Positions 9,450 to 17,867 of a stretch of 64,000 nucleotides of DNA are shown one piece after another; position 1 is the stretch's first letter; each line of letters starts with the position of its first letter. The notes beneath the pieces are model-generated. The model saw nothing but the letters and a program-made list of their open reading frames with translations, ran no database searches and was not told the DNA's origin. The stretch lies in NCBI GenBank assembly GCA_947170495.1, contig CAMVUB010000001.1, positions 53,375 through 117,374 of the forward strand, read 5' to 3'. The translations under genes were made by a program, and so were the position numbers. Source of the DNA: an uncultured Prevotellaceae bacterium. Its GTDB lineage: Bacteria; Bacteroidota; Bacteroidia; Bacteroidales; Bacteroidaceae.

Positions 9450-9908
9450 TTATTTCCGTCCAAAGTCCGCCGGTATCTCGCCCCACTGCTCTGTCTCCCA
9501 TTTGAGGAGAGGGTAGGGGATGCCGTTCTGTCGGAGCCACGCCTCAGCGCGTGCCACGAGCTGCAGCAGCGGCTGGTTCTCGGGTGTGGGTGCCAGCGTG
9601 GTCTTCGCTTTGCGCTTATTGACCCAGATGATGGCCGTTCGGCTGTCACTATAGACAGGCATCGAGAGGCCCTTCTGCTTCATCAGCGCCATGGCGTGGA
9701 CGATAGCCAGGAACTCGCCGATGTTGTTGGTGCCGTGGACGGGGCCGAAGTGAAACACTTCCTTGCCCGATGGCAGGTGAATACCCCGATACTCCATAGG
9801 ACCGGGGTTGCCGGAGCAGGCGGCATCGACACAGAGGGCAGACCCACCCCCCTGCCCCTCCCTTGTAGGGAGGGGAGTAATTACCTGTGCCGTTGGTTTG
9901 TCAGCCAT
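9450..9908 (-). CDS. ribonuclease H family protein
   Basis: 152 residues. RNase H fold with the first acidic motif in ALCVDAACSGNPGPMEYRG, Glu in NNIGEFLAIVHAM, Asp in PVYSDSRTAI, and a final Asp in EIPADFG, which fits the DEDD active site. In the family it cleaves the RNA strand of RNA:DNA hybrids. It lacks the basic handle region and resembles the compact Bacteroidota type. The first 26 residues are odd: they include TPLPTREGQGGGS, the translation of a dispersed G/C-rich palindrome, so the original N-terminus has been replaced or extended by that element. argS lies upstream on the same strand. Confidence 0.85.
   Translation of the reverse strand: MADKPTAQVITPLPTREGQGGGSALCVDAACSGNPGPMEYRGIHLPSGKEVFHFGPVHGTNNIGEFLAIVHAMALMKQKGLSMPVYSDSRTAIIWVNKRKAKTTLAPTPENQPLLQLVARAEAWLRQNGIPYPLLKWETEQWGEIPADFGRK
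9839..9887. repeat. G/C-rich palindromic element, copy in the RNase H gene
   Basis: GACCCACCCCCCTGCCCC, then CCTCCCTTGTAGGGAGG and GAGTAATTACC. The complementary strand carries four G-runs of three or more (quadruplex-type). It is read in-frame as the RNase H N-terminus. Confidence 0.8.
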
Positions 9909-9943
9909 AATCTGTATATAATGGTTCTAAATCTTGAAAGTGA

Positions 9944-9981
9944 CCACTCCCTCCCTCCAAGGGAGGGCGGGGGGAGGGTCT
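9944..9981. repeat. G/C-rich palindromic element between argS and the RNase H gene
   Basis: CTCCCTCCAAGGGAGG followed by GCGGGGGGAGGGTC. Same family as 9839-9887, opposite orientation, ending at the argS stop. Confidence 0.75.
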
Positions 9982-11793
9982 TTACATGCGCTCCGGCACC
10001 TCGATGCCCAGCAGTCCCATGCCGGTCTTGATGACCTTAGCGACAGCTTCGCAGAGGGCGAGGCGGACGGCGCGCTTCTGCTCATCGGGCTCCTTCAAGA
10101 TCTGGTAGTCGTGGTAGAAGCCGTTGAACTCCTTGGCCAGGTCATAGCAGTAGTTGGCGATGACGCTGACGTTGTAGTCGCTGCCTGCCTGCTGCACGGC
10201 GGCGCCGAAGGCGGCGAGCTGCTGGATGAGGGAGATTTCCTTCGGAGAGAGCGTGGCCCCCCCTACGGCCCCCGAGGGGGCTTCTGTTGTTTTTCTGAGA
10301 ATGCTGCGAATGCGAGCGTAGGTATATTGGATGAAGGGGCCGGTGTTGCCGTTGAAGTCGATACTTTCTTCGGGGTTAAAGAGCATGTTCTTGCGGGCAT
10401 CGACTTTGAGGATGAAGTACTTCAGTGCACCCATGCCTACGATGCGTGCAATCTCCTGAGCCTCTTTCTCGCTGATGCCTTCGAGTTTGTTCACCTTGTC
10501 CTCGCTCATCATGCGGGCATCCTCAATCATCTTGGCGATGAGGTCGTCGGCATCCACGACAGTGCCTTCGCGCGACTTCATCTTGCCGTTGGGGAGCTCC
10601 ACCATGCCGTAGGAGAAATGCACGAGGTCCTTGCCCCACTTGAAGCCCAACTTGTCCAGCAGGATGCTGAGCACCTGGAAGTGGTAGTTCTGCTCGTTGC
10701 CCACGACATAGATCATCTTGTCGATAGGGAAGTCCTGGAAGCGCAGCTTGGCGGTGCCGATGTCCTGCGTCATGTAAACACTGGTACCATCGGCGCGCAG
10801 CAGCAGCTTCTCGTCGAGGCCTTCCTTCGTGAGGTCTGCCCACACGCTGCCGTCCTCGCGGCGGTAGAAGAAGCCCTTGTCGAGGCCTTCCATGACCTTC
10901 TCCTTGCCTTCGAGATAGGTCTGGCTCTCGTAGTAAATCTTATCGAAACTGACGCCCAGCGCCTTATAGGTCTCATCGAAGCCGGCATACACCCAGTCGT
11001 TCATCTTCTTCCACAGCGCGCGCACCTCGGGGTCGTTCTGCTCCCACTTGACGAGCATGGCACGAGCCTCCTGCATCAGCGGACTCTCCTTCTCAGCACG
11101 CTCCTTGGCGGATTCCTCGTCAAGGCCTTCAGCCATGAACTTGTCCGTCAACTCTTTCACCTCAGCGCGATAGTGCTTGTCGAACGCCACATAGTAGTCT
11201 CCGATGAGGTGGTCGCCCTTCTTGCCCGTGCTCTCGGGTGTGGCACCGTTGCCCCACTTCAGCCATGCCAGCATCGACTTGCAGATGTGTATGCCGCGGT
11301 CGTTGACGATGTTTGTCTTCACGACGCGGTTGCCGTTGGCCTCCATGACCTTGGCCAGCGCCCATCCGAGCAGGTTGTTGCGCACGTGGCCCAGGTGCAG
11401 GGGCTTGTTGGTATTGGGAGAGGAGTACTCTATCATCACGAGTGGTGACTCCGCTGTCACGGGCTTCAAGCCGTAGCTGGCATCCTGCTGGATGTCGCTG
11501 AGCAGGCTGACCCAGCAGGCATCGGCGATGACAATGTTGAGGAAGCCTTTGATGACATTGAAGCGTGCCACCACATCGGGCAGGTTCGCTGTGAGATATT
11601 CGCCTATCTCCTGTGCCGTGGCCTCGGGTGCCTTGCGGCTCATCTTCAGGAAGGGGAACACGACGAGCGTGAGATGCCCCTCGAACTCCTTCTTTGTGGC
11701 ACTCAGCTGCACCATTTTCTCAGGCACGTCCTGTCCGTAGAGGGACTTGATGGCTGCCTGTATTGCGTTGGTCAGTTTAGCTTCTATTTGCAT
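9982..11793 (-). CDS. argS: arginyl-tRNA synthetase
   Basis: Cytoplasmic class I synthetase that charges tRNA-Arg. An N-terminal Arg-S additional domain (1 to about 115) precedes the catalytic domain with PNTNKPLHLGHVRNNLLG (HIGH motif) and a KMSKS-like site, KMKSREGT. The anticodon-binding helical domain is at the C-terminus, ending EVPERM. Length (603 residues) is normal. The start is the ATG of MQIEAKLTN; the upstream in-frame codons cover the promoter. One oddity: within the anticodon-binding domain the stretch TTEAPSGAVGGATLSPKE is encoded by a G/C palindrome (10255-10285) and looks like an in-frame insertion. Confidence 0.96.
   Translation of the reverse strand: MQIEAKLTNAIQAAIKSLYGQDVPEKMVQLSATKKEFEGHLTLVVFPFLKMSRKAPEATAQEIGEYLTANLPDVVARFNVIKGFLNIVIADACWVSLLSDIQQDASYGLKPVTAESPLVMIEYSSPNTNKPLHLGHVRNNLLGWALAKVMEANGNRVVKTNIVNDRGIHICKSMLAWLKWGNGATPESTGKKGDHLIGDYYVAFDKHYRAEVKELTDKFMAEGLDEESAKERAEKESPLMQEARAMLVKWEQNDPEVRALWKKMNDWVYAGFDETYKALGVSFDKIYYESQTYLEGKEKVMEGLDKGFFYRREDGSVWADLTKEGLDEKLLLRADGTSVYMTQDIGTAKLRFQDFPIDKMIYVVGNEQNYHFQVLSILLDKLGFKWGKDLVHFSYGMVELPNGKMKSREGTVVDADDLIAKMIEDARMMSEDKVNKLEGISEKEAQEIARIVGMGALKYFILKVDARKNMLFNPEESIDFNGNTGPFIQYTYARIRSILRKTTEAPSGAVGGATLSPKEISLIQQLAAFGAAVQQAGSDYNVSVIANYCYDLAKEFNGFYHDYQILKEPDEQKRAVRLALCEAVAKVIKTGMGLLGIEVPERM
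10252..10288. repeat. GCCCCC/GGGGGC palindrome inside argS
   Basis: CCCCCCCTACGG followed by GCCCCCGAGGGGGC. In-frame in argS, coding EAPSGAVGGA. A similar ACGGGGGCTCGGGGGCTTTT string occurs near 55763. Confidence 0.65.
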
Positions 11794-11825
11794 ACCTTTA
11801 TCTGTTTGTTTTCTGATTTTGGGCG

Positions 11826-11833
11826 CAAAGGTA
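11826..11833 (-). promoter_or_regulatory. -7 box for argS
   Basis: TACCTTTG on the minus strand, 33 bases before the argS start. It supports the choice of the downstream ATG. Confidence 0.65.
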
Positions 11834-11916
11834 GTCATTATTTGCGACACCACCACCATCGAAGGACAAAAAACTCCGCTTGCCGACACATTAAATCATG
11901 CATACGCTCGCGCGTG

Positions 11917-11959
11917 AGATAAAAACATAAACCGGCACCCTCCATGAGAAAGTGCCGGT
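11917..11959 (-). terminator. intrinsic terminator of the HU gene
   Basis: ACCGGCAC and GTGCCGGT form an 8-pair stem (11931-11938 with 11952-11959), followed on the minus strand by a T-rich TTATGTTTTTATC run. Confidence 0.8.
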
Positions 11960-11987
11960 TGTGGAAACAGCGAATTAACAGGTTCGG

Positions 11988-12260
11988 TTACTGGATAGCA
12001 GCATCGAGCTCAGCACCAGCCTTGAACTTAGCCTGCTTCTTAGCAGCAATCTTGATGACCTGCTTTGTCTGGGGGTTGATGCCCTGACGAGCCTCACGCT
12101 TAGCAACAGCGAAGGTGCCGAAACCAATGAGAGAAACCTTGTCACCCTTCTTGAGGGCAGCGGTGATAGCAGCGATTGTAGCGTCGAGAGCCTTCTTGGC
12201 ATCTACTTTGGACAGACCAGCCTTCTCGGCGATGGCGTTTGTCAATTCAGTCTTGTTCAT
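11988..12260 (-). CDS. hup: HU-family histone-like DNA-binding protein
   Basis: 90 residues, the full HU length. It shows MNKTELTNAIAEKAGLSK at the N-terminus, the GFGTF turn, and the beta arm REARQGINPQTKQVIKIAA with the conserved Asn-Pro pair that intercalates in the minor groove. As a dimer it bends and compacts chromosomal DNA. Single-gene unit: its own promoter box lies about 92 bases upstream and an intrinsic terminator about 30 bases downstream. Confidence 0.96.
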   Translation of the reverse strand: MNKTELTNAIAEKAGLSKVDAKKALDATIAAITAALKKGDKVSLIGFGTFAVAKREARQGINPQTKQVIKIAAKKQAKFKAGAELDAAIQ

Positions 12261-12351
12261 AAATAATGATTTTAAAAGGTTAAAAAAAGAATTTGGTTAT
12301 TTGAAGTCTATAAAGTCGTCAGAATACGCTGTAAATGCGTGTTTCCTGTGG

Positions 12352-12359
12352 CAAATGTA
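12352..12359 (-). promoter_or_regulatory. -7 box for hup
   Basis: TACATTTG on the minus strand about 92 bases upstream of hup; TTGC occurs about 19 bases further upstream. Confidence 0.6.
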
Positions 12360-12454
12360 ACGAAAGTTGCAATTCGCGCCAAGCATTTTTTGAAAAAAGA
12401 TAGCATTTTTCGCATTTTTATCGCCTTTTAGCCCTAAATGCGCCTAAAAATGCC

Positions 12455-12462
12455 TACTTTTG
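12455..12462 (+). promoter_or_regulatory. -7 box for the rhomboid gene
   Basis: TACTTTTG followed by CGG, 53 bases before the chosen start. Heptamer-like ACTTTCA/ACTCAAC repeats lie between box and start. Confidence 0.6.
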
Positions 12463-12515
12463 CGGCCTCAAACACAACTTTCAACGCTCACACTCAACTT
12501 TCAACTCATAATCAT

Positions 12516-13526
12516 ATGCCTCCTGTTACTAAGAACCTCATCATTATCAATCTTCTCATGTATTTGGGCAAGGTTGTGGCCATGCGCTATGGAATAGACT
12601 TTGATGATTTGTTGGGGTTACATTTTTTCCTGGCTTCCGACTTCAAGCTCTACCAGCTGTTCACGTATATGTTCGTGCACGGTGGCCTTGAGCACATCTT
12701 CTTTAATATGTTCGCCGTGTGGATGTTCGGCAGGATCATGGAACGCGTGATGGGTTCCCAGCGCTTCCTATTCTATTACATCGTCTGCGGCTTGGGTGCA
12801 GGCCTCCTGCAGGAAGGGGTACAATATATACAATATGTGTATCAGGGTCTGAATGCCTACGAGAGTGTCAACCTCGACGGCTATATCGTTCCCATGGAAA
12901 CCTACCTGAACCGCTGGACGACCGTGGGTGCCTCTGGCGCAGTATATGGTGTGCTGCTGAGCTTTGGCATGACCTTTCCCAACGAGCGGATGTTTATCAT
13001 TCCGATTCCCTTTCCCATCAAGGCCAAGTGGTTTGTCATCGGCTATGCCATCATCGAGCTGATGAGTGCTTTGGGAAATCCTGGCGACGGCATTGCTCAC
13101 ATGGCGCATCTGGGCGGTATGCTCTTCGGCTTGGCGCTGATCCTGTATTGGCGCAAGCATCCTGACAACCACGACCGTTTCTATGGTGGCTCCGGCAATG
13201 GCTTTGGCGGCTTCGGCGGTTATGACAATTATTTCACGCGCTATGAGGATGTCACCGATGGTGATCGTCAGAAGGACAGCATTTTCACACGCATCAAGCA
13301 ATGGTTCACGACACTGCGCGCCAATCTCGCACAGCGTGGGTGTCGCAAGCCCAAGATGGAAGTGCACATGGGCGGCAGCAAGCATAGCGACGACATGGAG
13401 TGGAACCGCCAGCAGAAGGAGCGCGACGAGGAGATAGACCGCATCCTGGCGAAGGTGAAACAAGGCGGCTATGACAGCCTCTCCAAGGAGGAGAAACGCA
13501 AACTCTTTGATGCCAGTGCCCGATGA
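12516..13526 (+). CDS. rhomboid family intramembrane serine protease
   Basis: 336 residues, six or so membrane segments in the first 230. Catalytic Ser is in GASGAVYGVLL (GxSG motif) and catalytic His in HMAHLGGMLFGLALI; the HGGLEHIFFNMFAVWMFG loop is the usual HxxxN region. It cleaves membrane-anchored substrates. The soluble C-terminal part (about 235-336) ends DRILAKVKQGGYDSLSKEEKRKLF, a conserved tail in Bacteroidota rhomboids. The ATG of MPPVTKN is used because the upstream in-frame codons run through heptamer repeats and the promoter. Its stop overlaps the next gene's start by four bases. Confidence 0.92.
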   Translation: MPPVTKNLIIINLLMYLGKVVAMRYGIDFDDLLGLHFFLASDFKLYQLFTYMFVHGGLEHIFFNMFAVWMFGRIMERVMGSQRFLFYYIVCGLGAGLLQEGVQYIQYVYQGLNAYESVNLDGYIVPMETYLNRWTTVGASGAVYGVLLSFGMTFPNERMFIIPIPFPIKAKWFVIGYAIIELMSALGNPGDGIAHMAHLGGMLFGLALILYWRKHPDNHDRFYGGSGNGFGGFGGYDNYFTRYEDVTDGDRQKDSIFTRIKQWFTTLRANLAQRGCRKPKMEVHMGGSKHSDDMEWNRQQKERDEEIDRILAKVKQGGYDSLSKEEKRKLFDASAR

Positions 13527-14590
13527 AAGTCCTCAAGAGCCTTTTTGTCCAACTCTTCACAGGAGCCAATATCGTCACCATCCTGTTGCTGTGGGCGTGT
13601 TGTCTGTTCACCTACATCAGTCCCGCTGCCCATCCGCGGTTGGCGTTGCTGACGCTGACATTTCCTGCGTTCCTGTTGGTCAACGTGCTCTTCATCCTGT
13701 TCTGGTTGGTGTTTAAGGTGAAACGCGTGTGGATTCCCCTTGTTGGACTGATGGCGTGTGCGAGCTTCGTGAGGGACTATTTGCCATTGAATATCTTCAC
13801 GAAAGGAAAGGCAGTTGAGGACTCCACGCTGTCTATCCTTACTTACAATACCCACAGCTTTGGTGGAGCTGAAGCTGTGCAGGAGGACGGCACCAATATC
13901 GTGTGCAACTATCTGGCCAACAGCAATGCCGATATCATCTGTCTTCAGGAATCGAGCAATAAGCAGGATTTCACCGATGAAATGGTCGGAAAAGGCTATG
14001 AGTTTGCCTTTCGTAAGGAGTTCCTCCTGTATTCACGACTGCATATTATTGAAGTAGATACGTTGGCTTTGGAGGGGAAACCCTGTCATGCGATGAGGGC
14101 TTTGCTGCAGGACGGCAGCGACACGCTGATGCTGTTGAGCGTGCATCTGCAAAGCAACCTATTGTCGCCCGAGATGAAGGAAGCCTATCGTGAAGCGCTT
14201 CGTAAACATGAGAGCGACTCGCTCAGCAAAGAATTATCGCCTATCGTCCAATTGCTGTCTGCGGCTTTGCCGCAGCGAGCAGCCCAAGCAGACAGCATCG
14301 CCAGCATCGTAGCGTCGTGGCTGCCTAAGCCTGTGATTCTCTGTGGCGACTTCAACGACACCCCGATTTCCTATACGCATCGCGTGTTGACGCGCCAGCT
14401 GGCCAGCGCCTATCGCCAAAGCGGCAACGGCTTGGGATTCACCTTTCATGAAAAGGGTTTCCCTGTGCGTATAGACCACATCCTTTTCGATGGTCATACG
14501 TGGGAGAGTAGCTCTTCGCAGGTCGTGAAGCACATTACGTGCTCCGATCACTTCCCCATTCGCACGAAACTACGCCGAAAACAGCCTTAA
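13523..14590 (+). CDS. endonuclease/exonuclease/phosphatase family membrane protein
   Basis: 355 residues. Three N-terminal membrane segments (about 10-80) are followed by an EEP fold: SILTYNTHSFGG, ICLQESS (metal-binding Glu), a central LLSVHLQS, CGDFNDTPISYTH (Asp and Asn of the active site), and final TCSDHFPI. Proteins of this shape are common in Bacteroidota downstream of rhomboid genes; the active domain should face the periplasm. Phosphodiester substrate unknown. Translationally coupled to the rhomboid gene through an ATGA overlap. Confidence 0.88.
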   Translation: MKVLKSLFVQLFTGANIVTILLLWACCLFTYISPAAHPRLALLTLTFPAFLLVNVLFILFWLVFKVKRVWIPLVGLMACASFVRDYLPLNIFTKGKAVEDSTLSILTYNTHSFGGAEAVQEDGTNIVCNYLANSNADIICLQESSNKQDFTDEMVGKGYEFAFRKEFLLYSRLHIIEVDTLALEGKPCHAMRALLQDGSDTLMLLSVHLQSNLLSPEMKEAYREALRKHESDSLSKELSPIVQLLSAALPQRAAQADSIASIVASWLPKPVILCGDFNDTPISYTHRVLTRQLASAYRQSGNGLGFTFHEKGFPVRIDHILFDGHTWESSSSQVVKHITCSDHFPIRTKLRRKQP

Positions 14591-14679
14591 ATCACCTCCA
14601 ACGACACCTTATTTTATAGAAAAGCACATCAAAACGCATTTTTTTGAGGATTCTGCTACGCGCTTCCATAAAAAAAGCG

Positions 14680-14687
14680 TACATTTG
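14680..14687 (+). promoter_or_regulatory. -7 box for secDF
   Basis: TACATTTG followed by CGCGC, 85 bases before the secDF start. Confidence 0.6.
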
Positions 14688-14771
14688 CGCGCTATTTTGG
14701 GCGCAACGCCCCGATAGGCCCCTAAAAACGACTCGAAAATCAACAAATAACATCAAAACAATTCATTCAAA

Positions 14772-17700
14772 ATGCAAAACAAAGGATTCGTAAAAGTTTT
14801 CGCTGTCCTGCTTGCGCTGGTATGCATCTTCTACCTCAGCTTCTCATGGGTGGTAAGCCACTATGAGGGCAAGGCCGAGAAGATTGCTGCCGTTGAAGGC
14901 GAAGCTGCCGGTCAGCACTACTTGGACTCCCTCGCGAACGAACCCGTTTATTTCGGTGTTTGGACACTCAAGGAGTGCCGCGAGATGGGTATCGGTCTGG
15001 GTCTGGACCTCAAGGGTGGTATGAACGTCATCCTCGAAGTCAGTGTGCCCGATGTGGTCAAGGCGCTCGCCGATCACAAAGAAGATGCCAACTTCAATCA
15101 AGCCGTAGAACAGGCTAAGGCAGAGGCCAAGGCCGGTCAGGGCGATTTCATCTCTCTCTTCGTCAAGGACTACAAGGCATTGGCGCCCAACAGCAATCTC
15201 GCTGAGCTCTTCGCCACACAGCAGCTGCGCGGCAAGGTGAACACCAAGAGCACCGACCGCGAGGTAGAGGCTGTGCTGCGTGAAGAGGTGAAGGCCGCTA
15301 TCGACAACTCCTTCAACGTCATCCGTACACGTATCGACCGCTTCGGCGTTGTGCAGCCCAACATCCAGGCCCTTGAGGGTCAGGAGGGTCGCATCATGGT
15401 GGAGCTCCCCGGTATCAAGGAGCCCGACCGCGTGCGTAAGCTTCTTCAGGGTTCTGCCAACCTCGAGTTCTGGGAGACCTATACTACTTCCGAGGCTGTT
15501 CCCTTCCTCATCCAGCTCGACAGCAAACTCGCCGCCGCTGGCGTAGAGACCGCTGACAGCACAGAGGTTGCTGCTGAAGTTACGGTTCCCGAGGGTTCTC
15601 CCGAGGGCTCCGCAGAGGCCGCTGCTGACAGCGCTGCAGCCACCACCGACGATGCCCTTGCTGCTATCGCCAAGGGTGACAACGCCGAGAAGCCCGCTTC
15701 CACCGCTGCCGCTACCGAAGAAGCCCTCAAGGCTCACCCGCTGCTGGCACGCCTGCAGGTGCTGAACCAGGAGAACGGCTGCGTCGTGGGTTATGCCGGC
15801 AAGCGCGACTTGGAAGCCATCAACGCCCTCTTCGAGAGCCGCGAGGCTAAGGCTGTCCTGCCTGCCGACCTGAAGCTCCTCTGGGGCGTCAAGGGTGTCG
15901 ATAAGAACGATGAGGTCTATGAGCTCTATGCCATCAAGGTCACTGAGCGCAACGGCCGTGCTCCTCTGGAGGGCGACGTCGTCACCGATGCCAAGGATGA
16001 GTTCGACCAGCAGGGTCGTCCCTGCGTCAGCATGCAGATGAATGTCGAGGGTGCCCGTCGCTGGGCAGCGCTGACGAAGGCCAACGTACACCGTCCCATC
16101 GCCATCGTCCTCGATGGCTATGTCTATAGCGCACCTAACGTGCAGAACGAGATCACGGGTGGTAACAGCCAGATCACCGGCCACTTCACCCCCGAGGACA
16201 CCCGCGACTTGGCCAATGTGCTGAAGTCCGGTAAGATGCCCGCTCCCGCTAATATTGTCAGCGACGAAATCGTTGGTCCTTCACTCGGTCAGGAGTCTAT
16301 CCGTCAGGGCCTCTGGAGCATGGTGCTCGCCTTCATCGCCCTGATGCTCTACATGGTCAGCATGTACGGCTTCCGTCCCGGTATGGTTGCCAACTGCGCC
16401 CTGCTCTTCAACCTCTTCTTCACCCTCGGCATCCTCACCAGCTTCCAGGCTGCGCTCACCATGAGCGGTATCGCCGGTATGGTGCTGACGCTGGGTATGG
16501 CCGTCGATGCCAACGTGCTCATCTTCGAGCGCACGAAGGAGGAGATGCGCGCCGGCAAGGCTGTGCGTCAGGCTATGCAGGCCGGCTACAGCAACGCCTT
16601 CAGCGCCATCATCGACTCCAACGTCACCAGCATCCTGACGGGTATCATCCTCTACTACTTCGGTACAGGTCCTATCCGTGGCTTTGCCACCACTTACATC
16701 ATTGGTATCATCATCTCCTTCTTCACCGCTGTATATCTTACGCGCGTAGTCTTCGATGGCATGATGTCCAAGGACAAGTGGCTCGACCTCACCTTCACAA
16801 CAGGTCTCAGCCGCAAGTTCCTCTCCGATACCAACTTCAACTTCATGGGTAGCTACAAGAAGTCCTTCTCTATCTTCGGCGCCATAGTAGTACTTGCCAT
16901 CGGTTGCTGGATAGGTCGCGGCTTCTCTCAGAGTATCGACTTCACCGGAGGTCGTAACTTCGTGGTCCTCTTCGAGGACGAGGTACAGCCCGAGACCGTT
17001 CGCGGCCTCCTCGCTGATGCCTTCCCCGAGAGCAACACCAGCGCCATCGCACTGGGCACCGAGGGCAAGACCATCCGTATCTCCACCAACTACCGCATCG
17101 ACGAGGATGGCAGCGAAGTAGATAGCGAAATCGAGAGCAAGCTCTTCACTGTCCTCAAGGACGGCGGCCTTCTGAGCGCCGACCTCGACGAGCAGACCTT
17201 CATCAACCGCGACGAGCGCGCCGGCGGTTCTATCATCAGCTCTCAGAAGGTGGGTCCGTCCATTGCAGCCGACATCACGCGTGGTGCCGTCATCAGTGTC
17301 ATCCTGGCTCTGATCGTCATCTTCGTGTATATCCTCGTTCGTTTCCGCAACGTGGCCTTCTCCGTAGGTGCTATCACAGCTCTTGCCATCGACACCATCT
17401 TCATCCTTGGTATGTTCTCCGCATGCTGGGGTTGGATGCCCTTCTCACTAGAGATTGACCAGACGTTCATCGGCGCTCTGCTGACCTGTATCGGTTACTC
17501 CATCAACGATAAGGTGGTCGTCTTCGACCGTATCCGCGAGAACCTCGGTCTCTATCCCAAGCGCGACAAGCAGTTGCTCTTCAACCAGTCGCTGAACGCC
17601 ACCCTGACGCGTACCATCAACACGTCCGTCTCCACGTTCATCGTCCTGCTCTTCATCTTCGTCTTCGGTGGTGCCAGCATCAAGAGCTTCGCATTCGCCA

Positions 17701-17798
17701 TGATGCTCGGTGTCATCATCGGCACCCTGACCTCCATGTTCATTGCCGCTCCCACGGCATACCTGATCATGGGTCGCAAGATCAAGGAAGAGGAATAA
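14772..17798 (+). CDS. secDF: protein translocase SecDF fusion
   Basis: 1008 residues, the length of the SecD-SecF fusion typical of this phylum. The SecD half: one N-terminal membrane helix, GLDLKGGMNVILEV, a large periplasmic domain, and membrane helices with TLGMAVDANVLIFERTKEE (the D-x-N-V-L-I-x-E-R motif). The SecF half starts near residue 690: SQSIDFTGGRNFVV, then TCIGYSINDKVVVFDRIRENL. It uses proton-motive force to finish export of proteins through SecYEG at the inner membrane. A low-complexity Ala/Glu/Pro insert (about residues 255-320) in the periplasmic domain is variable and not part of the conserved fold. Confidence 0.97.
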   Translation: MQNKGFVKVFAVLLALVCIFYLSFSWVVSHYEGKAEKIAAVEGEAAGQHYLDSLANEPVYFGVWTLKECREMGIGLGLDLKGGMNVILEVSVPDVVKALADHKEDANFNQAVEQAKAEAKAGQGDFISLFVKDYKALAPNSNLAELFATQQLRGKVNTKSTDREVEAVLREEVKAAIDNSFNVIRTRIDRFGVVQPNIQALEGQEGRIMVELPGIKEPDRVRKLLQGSANLEFWETYTTSEAVPFLIQLDSKLAAAGVETADSTEVAAEVTVPEGSPEGSAEAAADSAAATTDDALAAIAKGDNAEKPASTAAATEEALKAHPLLARLQVLNQENGCVVGYAGKRDLEAINALFESREAKAVLPADLKLLWGVKGVDKNDEVYELYAIKVTERNGRAPLEGDVVTDAKDEFDQQGRPCVSMQMNVEGARRWAALTKANVHRPIAIVLDGYVYSAPNVQNEITGGNSQITGHFTPEDTRDLANVLKSGKMPAPANIVSDEIVGPSLGQESIRQGLWSMVLAFIALMLYMVSMYGFRPGMVANCALLFNLFFTLGILTSFQAALTMSGIAGMVLTLGMAVDANVLIFERTKEEMRAGKAVRQAMQAGYSNAFSAIIDSNVTSILTGIILYYFGTGPIRGFATTYIIGIIISFFTAVYLTRVVFDGMMSKDKWLDLTFTTGLSRKFLSDTNFNFMGSYKKSFSIFGAIVVLAIGCWIGRGFSQSIDFTGGRNFVVLFEDEVQPETVRGLLADAFPESNTSAIALGTEGKTIRISTNYRIDEDGSEVDSEIESKLFTVLKDGGLLSADLDEQTFINRDERAGGSIISSQKVGPSIAADITRGAVISVILALIVIFVYILVRFRNVAFSVGAITALAIDTIFILGMFSACWGWMPFSLEIDQTFIGALLTCIGYSINDKVVVFDRIRENLGLYPKRDKQLLFNQSLNATLTRTINTSVSTFIVLLFIFVFGGASIKSFAFAMMLGVIIGTLTSMFIAAPTAYLIMGRKIKEEE

Positions 17799-17810
17799 GT
17801 TAAATAAAAA

Positions 17811-17859
17811 GAGGACCCACCCCTCTGCCTTTCTCTTGTAGGGAGAGGAGTAATTGCCG
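17811..17859. repeat. G/C-rich palindromic element before xerD
   Basis: GACCCACCCCTCTGCC, then CTCTTGTAGGGAGAGG and AGTAATTGCC. It lies in the secDF-xerD gap, inverted relative to the copy at 17889-17937. Confidence 0.75.
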
Positions 17860-17867
17860 GAAGAAAA

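Noticed and set aside
14844..16184. 446-codon minus-strand open frame inside secDF
   Set aside because: Antisense shadow of a strongly conserved gene; low-complexity leucine/glycine translation with no known motif.
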